64,000 nt of DNA from Eutypella sp. D-1 (taxonomy: Eukaryota; Ascomycota; Sordariomycetes; Xylariales; Diatrypaceae). Positions within the stretch are counted from its first letter, which is position 1. Every line of letters begins with the position of its first letter. The notes beneath the pieces are model-generated. The model did not search any database. It was not told the origin of the DNA and worked only from the letters and a program-made list of their open reading frames with translations. The translations under genes and the position numbers were made by a program. Below are positions 58,261 to 64,000 of this stretch, piece after piece. The DNA lies in assembly GCA_023313575.1 (NCBI GenBank), contig JAJTTP010000025.1:248001-312000 (forward strand), given 5' to 3'.

Positions 58261-60015
58261 TCATCGCCGGCTCCAACCATCCGAACTGGGGTAAGGCGAA
58301 GTCGTACTTGACGAAGGCAGCTCCGAATACCCGCCGCCCTGATAGTTATGGAACGGGGTGGCGTTCACTTCTGCCGCACGCGAGTCTGGATGCAGCTCCG
58401 GTATTCGAGCTGGAGCCTGTTCTAGTTCCGTCGGGTATAGCGGAATATGATACGCTGGGCCTTCGCTAGGTGGTGGGCTGGAGTACGTGTATTTGTCTGA
58501 TAGGGCGCCCTGGTCGCGCTTCCGCTTTCGTATTAGGAAGAAGGCAGCTGCGATTGCACCGAGGGCCGCCACACCGCCACCCACACCGACACCGATTCCA
58601 ATGGTGGCGCCTCTCGTAAGGCCTGTTGCAGGCTGACTTTCCTCTGGATCGGGTGTCAATGTGCTGCCGGTCGTTGCTGTCGTCGTGGACTGGAATCCTT
58701 GCGCTGCAGAGAAGGACTTCGTTTCGGTGGGCAGCTCGGTCATGGTGGGACTCTGCGTCACCGCGCGCGTGAGCTGGCTCGCCACAGCCACGGTCGAAGG
58801 TATGGGTGCCGCTAGTCCGGCAAACGGTACGACGCTGGAATCGGTGCTGTCGGTGTTCCGATCGGCTATGGCGATCTTCTCGTTTGCGAGATCGAAGACC
58901 ACGTATGCGCTCTGGAGGAAGGCCTCCCCGAAGTAGTAGTTCAGCGGATTCGTCTCGTTTCCGACGAGGAATACGCAGCTGTCTCCGTAGCCGGATGGGG
59001 CGGCGACCAAGTTCCGCATCGGAACGGTGACTGTGGGGCCGTCGTCGGCACCCAATTTGAAGATGAACGAGCCCTCGCTGTCTTTCATGGAACAGGGTAC
59101 CATGGCACTCCCAACCACGGGCCAGTATTCCGCACCGACCACTCCCCACATATCGAAAGCCACTTCCGGAGGTAGGAGCAAGCCCGGCCGCCCGAACCAG
59201 ATACCGGTGGAGACGGGGAGACTACTCGTTATGTCGTCGACGCCGCTTTCACTTTTCGCCTGGACCGATGCAAGCGTGACGACGGCGCGGTAATCGTTAG
59301 GGCCGGTGTGGTAGATGTCGAGGCTCTTCAAGTCGCCCACGTATTTATCGGTATCGATAGCACCGAATAGAATGCTCCCGCCATCGGGAACGGCATGCTC
59401 AAAGGCAACACTGTAGGCTTGCGTGACCAGAGCCCCCTGAGGTATCATTTGGGTCATTACGCTCCAGACGGCCTCCTCATCCGACGGCGGCTTGTATTGG
59501 AGACCGAGGACACCATAGGGATCAACCAGATCGTATGCGAGGCCCATGGTCATATTCACGGTCCCGAGATCCCCGACATCCAGTTCCTCAGTAAACCATA
59601 TACCTTTTGTGCCGGGTACGGCAACCGAACCGAACTCGTCTGTCATCGTCGTCGAATTCGCGTACGTATCTGACACCCCGACATTGTCTAGTGAACGTTG
59701 TTAGATGGAAGCATGACATCTAAAGTAGCGGGGTCACTTACAATTGCCATATTTGCAGCTTCCCTCTTCACAAGTAGACGAATTTGATGGGGCCACCCAG
59801 CTGTAGTATGTATCGCAGCGTAGCTGAACCCTCATGGTCTGCGACTGCCCCAGGGAGACCTCGATAAAGTAGCCTCCAGCACTGTCGTGGACCACATCGA
59901 TTGGCTTCGGCCGTCCATCTTGTCTTTGAAAAAGGGTGCGAGGATTCGCATCGAGGTCCCGTGAAAACCCGCTGACGAAGCCTAGAAGGGTTGTAAGCAC
60001 AGCTGTTTGCCTCAT
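58261..60015 (-). CDS. Membrane-anchored pepsin-fold protein, catalytic aspartates apparently lost
   Basis: Relative of A1 aspartic proteases (yapsin/SAP type) of 566 residues. Exons on the minus strand are 60015-59742 and 59687-58261 (intron GTAAGT/CACTAG, phase 1). The ATG at 60015 starts a signal peptide (MRQTAVLTTLLGFVSGFS). The fold is clear from GGYFIEVSLGQ, GSILFGAIDTDKY and NYYFGEAFLQSAYVVFDLANEKIAIA. Both active-site motifs are altered. The first reads LRCDTYYSWV where LDTGSSDLWV is usual (Arg66 at the aligned aspartate; Asp68 is displaced). The second reads PVSTGIWF (Ser251 in place of Asp). A Ser/Thr-rich stretch leads to a single membrane span (about 450-476), then a basic stop-transfer (RKRKR) and a ~90-residue Pro/Ser-rich cytosolic tail. 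Likely a binding or sensor protein, not a protease. Confidence 0.9.
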
Positions 60016-61899
60016 GGTCACGCACTCTGGTATTGGGAAGGTGAGTTCGTAGCAAAGCGGATGAACACAAGGTCAAAGTTGTCCACGATCGCCCGCATGA
60101 CTAAAGTATTATGATTCTCCTCTTGTGAACCTGCATCGCCCGCACGGTTGCTCCTGCACGCTTCAGCCGTTCAGGTAAAGCTTCGCTGCAGGGTATTGAT
60201 CAACCTTCCTGGTGATTATAAATGGGACGGGCGTCTATATGATCATGGGCATTATGAGCAAACTAAACCATCTTCAGGGTTTGTCTCCACGGGCCGTGAT
60301 AAGCGCTAAACCCGCACAGGCTACGATTGGCTGTGGAGGTCGGATAAGCCCCCATCGTGGACAACGATTTCGGTATTTGGCCTGAATTCATCTGAGGATG
60401 CTATTTAGTACCAAGCATAAGCGTACGTTTCGCCTAAATACTAGTTGACTAGCTGGGATCAAGGCGCGTGTTTAGGGCTATTGGGGGCCAAAACGTGGCT
60501 GTGGTCCCAGCTCATATTCTTGAATGATTGAAGGAGCTGAACCTTGGGTATATCTCAGTCACATAATGGTCTATGAAATGCGAATGCGGGAATCAGACGT
60601 ACTAGACGTGCTGTAGAATGAATGGTGGATGTTTTGCCGGTTCTGCATCGCGCCGCTAGATCAATTATTTTTAGAACCCCAAGACACCAGTGACTAAGCC
60701 CTTAATTAGGTAGACCTTATGGTATAACGGTATGGTGGTGCGTAGTATGTTGATTATAGACGACAAGTTATCGAAAGACGTTTTGCGGCTGGAGCTTGCT
60801 TTGCGAAATGAAGTCGTTTCATACGATTTGAGGCACAGGAATGCTTGCCTACGGTCGGATATGAAGCGAGTGCCTGCAAAGTAAATAGCCTTGGCGGTCC
60901 TTATAGCGTACGGCTAGTAGGACTGATCCGAAACCCTTGAAATGCAATTATCGTATAGAGGGCGATTCAGGGAGGTAAAGGGATGTTCTGAAGTTGCTGA
61001 ATTCGAATGATGCGAAATGTCCCCCAGCTACTGCTTGCGTTCACGTAGTGTGGTGTCGGGGCCACTTTTAAGCGCACATAAGCATTGTAAAAAGTATTCT
61101 TATTCATGGACCCAGAGGCTGTCTATCCTCCCGGCTATGGTTGTAAACATGTGTTTCAGAGCGCTACTTCACGTTACAGAGCGTATCAATCATGTTTGCC
61201 TTTGCCTAGGCGGATCAAGATTGTGTCGACCGTTATACAGGAGCTGATGAAAACCGTTGCACTCATTCTTGTGCATGCGACACCTCCATGCGCGCATTCC
61301 CGACAGTCAGGCACTCTTGGAGTCGCGCCACACTCCTCTGGTCTCTACTATGCGAGTTACGAACAGAAAGCGGATCGAGATATCGCGGTCCGGATCTCTG
61401 CATTTCGTACGTACTGGGGCTTGTGGTGTGGATGAGCTGCCAAGGCAAGACACCTAGGGTGACGCAAAGGATCGGCTAGCACTACTCAATCGGAAGTCGA
61501 GATGGCACGGGTGGCTGGCCGTGATGCAGGATCTCCACACCACAACAGCCACAGCCCCCGGTCCATCGACGTCAATTCTCACACCCAGTTTGAGGCGGCA
61601 ATGCGAAATCAGGATATTGTAGTTAGTGACGTGAGTGTACAGTAAAACGGCATCATAGATATCTATATTGTGATGCTCTGTGTGATTGTGTGACAATAGA
61701 GAAGCCTACAGATTAGGGTATTAATATAGAATGCTTTTCTTCCTAAAGATGTAGTCGTAAGCATCCAGTCAGAGGGGAAAACCATTATTTTGACCACCTG
61801 AATATTGGCTTGATATACAATAGTTTTTGTCACCTTATCCCGTCCCGTCTCGTCAGCTTCTAAACTCACGCCAAGCGACAAGCAAAAACTTGTACGAAG
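60016..61899. other. Divergent region, pepsin-fold gene / polyQ gene
   Basis: 1.9 kb, no gene supported. The frame at 61106-61435 begins at an ATG but resembles nothing. The promoter of the pepsin-fold gene is at the left, that of the polyQ gene at the right with a pyrimidine-rich leader (61835-61860). Confidence 0.45.
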
Positions 61900-62244
61900 A
61901 TGTCGTCTAGCGGCGAGGAGAACGAAGTGAAAGGTGGTCGCACGGCCTACGCTGAGAGCGAGTCGGAACAATCTGTCTCGCCGTCGCCCACACGCCGCCG
62001 CCGCGGTCGTGGTCGCCGGGCCAAGTCACAACAAGTGCAGCCGATGCCCGATCAGCAACTCCAACAGCAACAGCAACAGCAACAGCAACAGATGCAAATG
62101 CAGCAACAACAGCAGCAACTTCAACCACAACAAGATGACGGCGGCGGGGGCGATACCTTGAAACTTCGCTTGGATCTGAACCTCGAGGTGGAGGTCACTC
62201 TGAAAGCCCGTATCCATGGTGATCTGACACTATGCTTGCTGTAA
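61900..62244 (+). CDS. Small polyglutamine protein with conserved-looking C-terminus
   Basis: Protein of 114 residues, single exon, ATG 61900. The N-terminus is Ser/Glu rich, followed by a basic patch (TRRRRGRGRRAKS), then a Gln-rich tract (about residues 51-77, coded by mixed CAA/CAG so a true glutamine selection is possible). The last 33 residues alternate hydrophobic and charged residues (LKLRLDLNLEVEVTLKARIH, then GDLTLCLL), the pattern of a beta-strand pair. I recall very similar C-termini in many short fungal hypothetical proteins, so the gene is likely real. Function unknown; nuclear or RNA-binding roles are possible from the basic patch but not shown. Confidence 0.8.
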   Translation: MSSSGEENEVKGGRTAYAESESEQSVSPSPTRRRRGRGRRAKSQQVQPMPDQQLQQQQQQQQQQMQMQQQQQQLQPQQDDGGGGDTLKLRLDLNLEVEVTLKARIHGDLTLCLL

Positions 62245-63474
62245 GGCACCCCCTTCCTATGCTGTCGTTTGAATATCATAATGTCGTGATGATATCTTGC
62301 GACTGGTGCGCATAAACTTGGATTTGACTGACGTAAACGGTAGTGACACCTGATCTCCCAAACCTCGACTCTCGAATTCTCGACGCCCTTCCATCCTTTA
62401 TCCATATAGGAGATGTTCCTAATAGATGCACGCGAGGAAACTAGAGAAGCAGAGATGGAGATGGAGGTGCATGATGAACGATGTTATGACCAAACGAGAG
62501 GTTCACTGAGAGGCTCATCAGATGATAGAGAAAGATCATCGAGATGTGGAACGAGTGCATGCTGCTTCAAATACTTTTGTGTAACATAATAATTAATGAG
62601 TCACGAAAGAAAACGTACGTCGCTACTACAGTGAATCATGGTTCCGTTTTCCTAGCTTACGAAGGTTTGATGTCTTGCTGTGAAGGTACAGGGTGTGTTC
62701 AGAATGATAGAGAGCTCTGACTTATATTGGCAGTGAGAAATGTCGGGGGGGCTCGCAAGTCGACTGACATTGCCATGACAGTAGGTTGGGATGACTATAC
62801 GGGACGGAATGATCAAACTTTAACCGACTACCTTGCTTTGTTTCTTCCCTCGCAGGTTGAATTGAAGGAGTCAGTCAGAATAGCTATTGGTACTGGAAGT
62901 TTGGCATTCGCATCGTGTATAATGGATGGTTAGGGTGAAAGAGTACCTACTAAGTAGATAGGTAGTTAGGAGGAAACATTGGGCGTTCGTTTCGTCACTG
63001 AACTTCATATGTCCCTAGCCATAGTTAATTAATCCCAAAATGCTGTTGCACCTGCACCGTTGACTTACACCTGCCTGACAGTGGCATTACTGTGAGACAG
63101 TACTCCATAGGTACTTAGGTACCTCCCACAATCCATGACTCCAATGATGAACAGTATCGGCGCACCTCCAGGACGAAATTGACCCACGGAAGGTCCACCA
63201 GCCCACCTGGCAGACTACAACGCCCCGACATATAAACAATTGGCGCAGTTTCCAAGCATATGCCACTCGACACCGCGTCAATTACCCCCCCATAATCTTC
63301 ATTCTTCCTGTCACGCTTGCAACGACGGCGACATAAGCATTCACGCACGAGACCATACGATATTACAGTTGTATAGTTTCGCTGCCCTGATAACTATCAT
63401 CATCTCTATTTCATACATTTTATGTCATTGGCTGTTTCCCGGGTGTTTACCCAATTACCAAAGACCGGTTCACC
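62245..63474. other. Spacer before the right-edge transposase
   Basis: 1.2 kb. Contains a TAGGTACTTAGGTACC word near 63108. The left terminal inverted repeat of the transposon should lie somewhere in the last few hundred bases, but the right end is outside the window so it cannot be paired. No gene seen. Confidence 0.45.
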
Positions 63475-64000
63475 ATGGGAAAATTCGGCCCCCGGGGGCC
63501 CTACCACCATATCGACGAGGAGACGAAAATGGCCATCCTCAAGATCAAGAAGTTCCTCGTCGACGAAGGCATACCGCACTCAAACCGCCAGATCTTCCGC
63601 CACGAGGGTGTCCCCGAAGCGAGCGGTAGAAAGGTCCTGGAGGCCGCGGCCCGCAAGAGCGCCGACGATCCACCCCGCACCGAGTATCGCGGACACGGGG
63701 GCAGACGCCTTACTGACGATGACGTCGATCTGATAGAGAAACATCTCTGGAACGGCGGCTTCGAAGCGCGCGCCCTTACGTGGGAACGTCTCGCCGTGGA
63801 CGCTGGCTGCGACTTCACCCTTCGGAAACCCCCCTCCACTCGCACCGTCATGCGCACCATTGGCCAACGCAAATGGCGGAGATGCACGATTTGCACTAAA
63901 GGGTGGACGTCCAAGGAACACGCCGAGGAGCGTGTCAAGGGCGCGTTCGAGTCCTTGTCTAAACGTCCCAACCCTCAGGACTGGGACGACGTCCGGTTCA
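63475..64000 (+). mobile_element. Tc1/mariner-like transposase, N-terminal part, runs off the right edge
   Basis: An open frame from ATG 63475 stays free of stops for the remaining 175 codons and continues past the edge. The start (MGKFGPRGPYHHIDEETKMA) leads into helix-turn-helix-like sequence (ILKIKKFLVDEGIPHSNRQI). A second HTH-like block is LTDDDVDLIEKHLWNGG. Then come LAVDAGCDFTLRKPPSTRTVM, a cysteine pair (RRCTICTKGW) and KRPNPQDWDDVRF, which in fungal Tc1/mariner-like elements sits just before the first catalytic Asp region. The DDE residues are beyond the window. The coding part is GC-rich and shows no TpA excess or stops, so the copy seems recent and not RIP-mutated. Confidence 0.7.

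Noticed and set aside
1..64000. CRISPR arrays, prophage or bacterial operons
   Set aside because: No spaced direct repeats; genes contain introns and are eukaryotic.

Overview
The window looks like nuclear DNA of a filamentous ascomycete (Pezizomycotina, probably Sordariomycetes or a close relative). Genes carry short GT-AG introns, mostly about 45-150 bases. The gene set is typical: a DHN-melanin scytalone dehydratase, a fungal Na+/H+ antiporter of the NHA1 type, Tom22, a fungal dynamin, P450, MFS, Myb and F-box/ankyrin genes. Intergenic spacers are long, often 1-5 kb, with homopolymeric G/C tracts and palindromic CCTAGG/GGTACC-type words. I saw no rRNA, convincing tRNA or CRISPR array. All spliced models below were built by hand from splice signals, reading-frame phase and protein families. 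No transcript evidence was available.

Left third (1-19 kb). An MCT-type MFS transporter runs off the left edge on the minus strand. It is followed by a SET-domain protein (-), a 617-residue orphan protein (+), scytalone dehydratase (+), a broken F-box/WL-repeat gene (+), a 3.9 kb sparse region holding one speculative 71-residue two-exon gene, and the NHA1-like antiporter (+).

Middle (20-45 kb). An F-box/ankyrin protein (+) and Tom22 (+) come first. Then comes a redox and regulator block: an FAD phenol-hydroxylase-like monooxygenase (-), a three-repeat Myb protein (-), a secreted BBE-type FAD oxidase (+), a second and paralogous three-repeat Myb protein (+) and, beyond a 5 kb gene-poor stretch, a P450 (+). 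The two Myb genes flank the oxidase and point away from it, which suggests a small regulator/oxidase cassette. No PKS, NRPS, terpene synthase or other backbone enzyme is visible, so calling it a biosynthetic cluster is inference.

Right third (45-64 kb). A fungal dynamin/Mx-like GTPase (-), a coiled-coil orphan (+), an Mpv17/PMP22-family membrane protein (+), a Dal5-type MFS transporter (+), a membrane-anchored pepsin-fold protein with both catalytic aspartates apparently lost (-), a small polyglutamine protein with a conserved-looking C-terminus (+), and the start of an intact Tc1/mariner-like transposase running off the right edge (+).

Best leads: the Myb-oxidase-Myb cassette, the pseudo-aspartic protease, the 12-bp hairpin upstream of scytalone dehydratase, and the orphan proteins.
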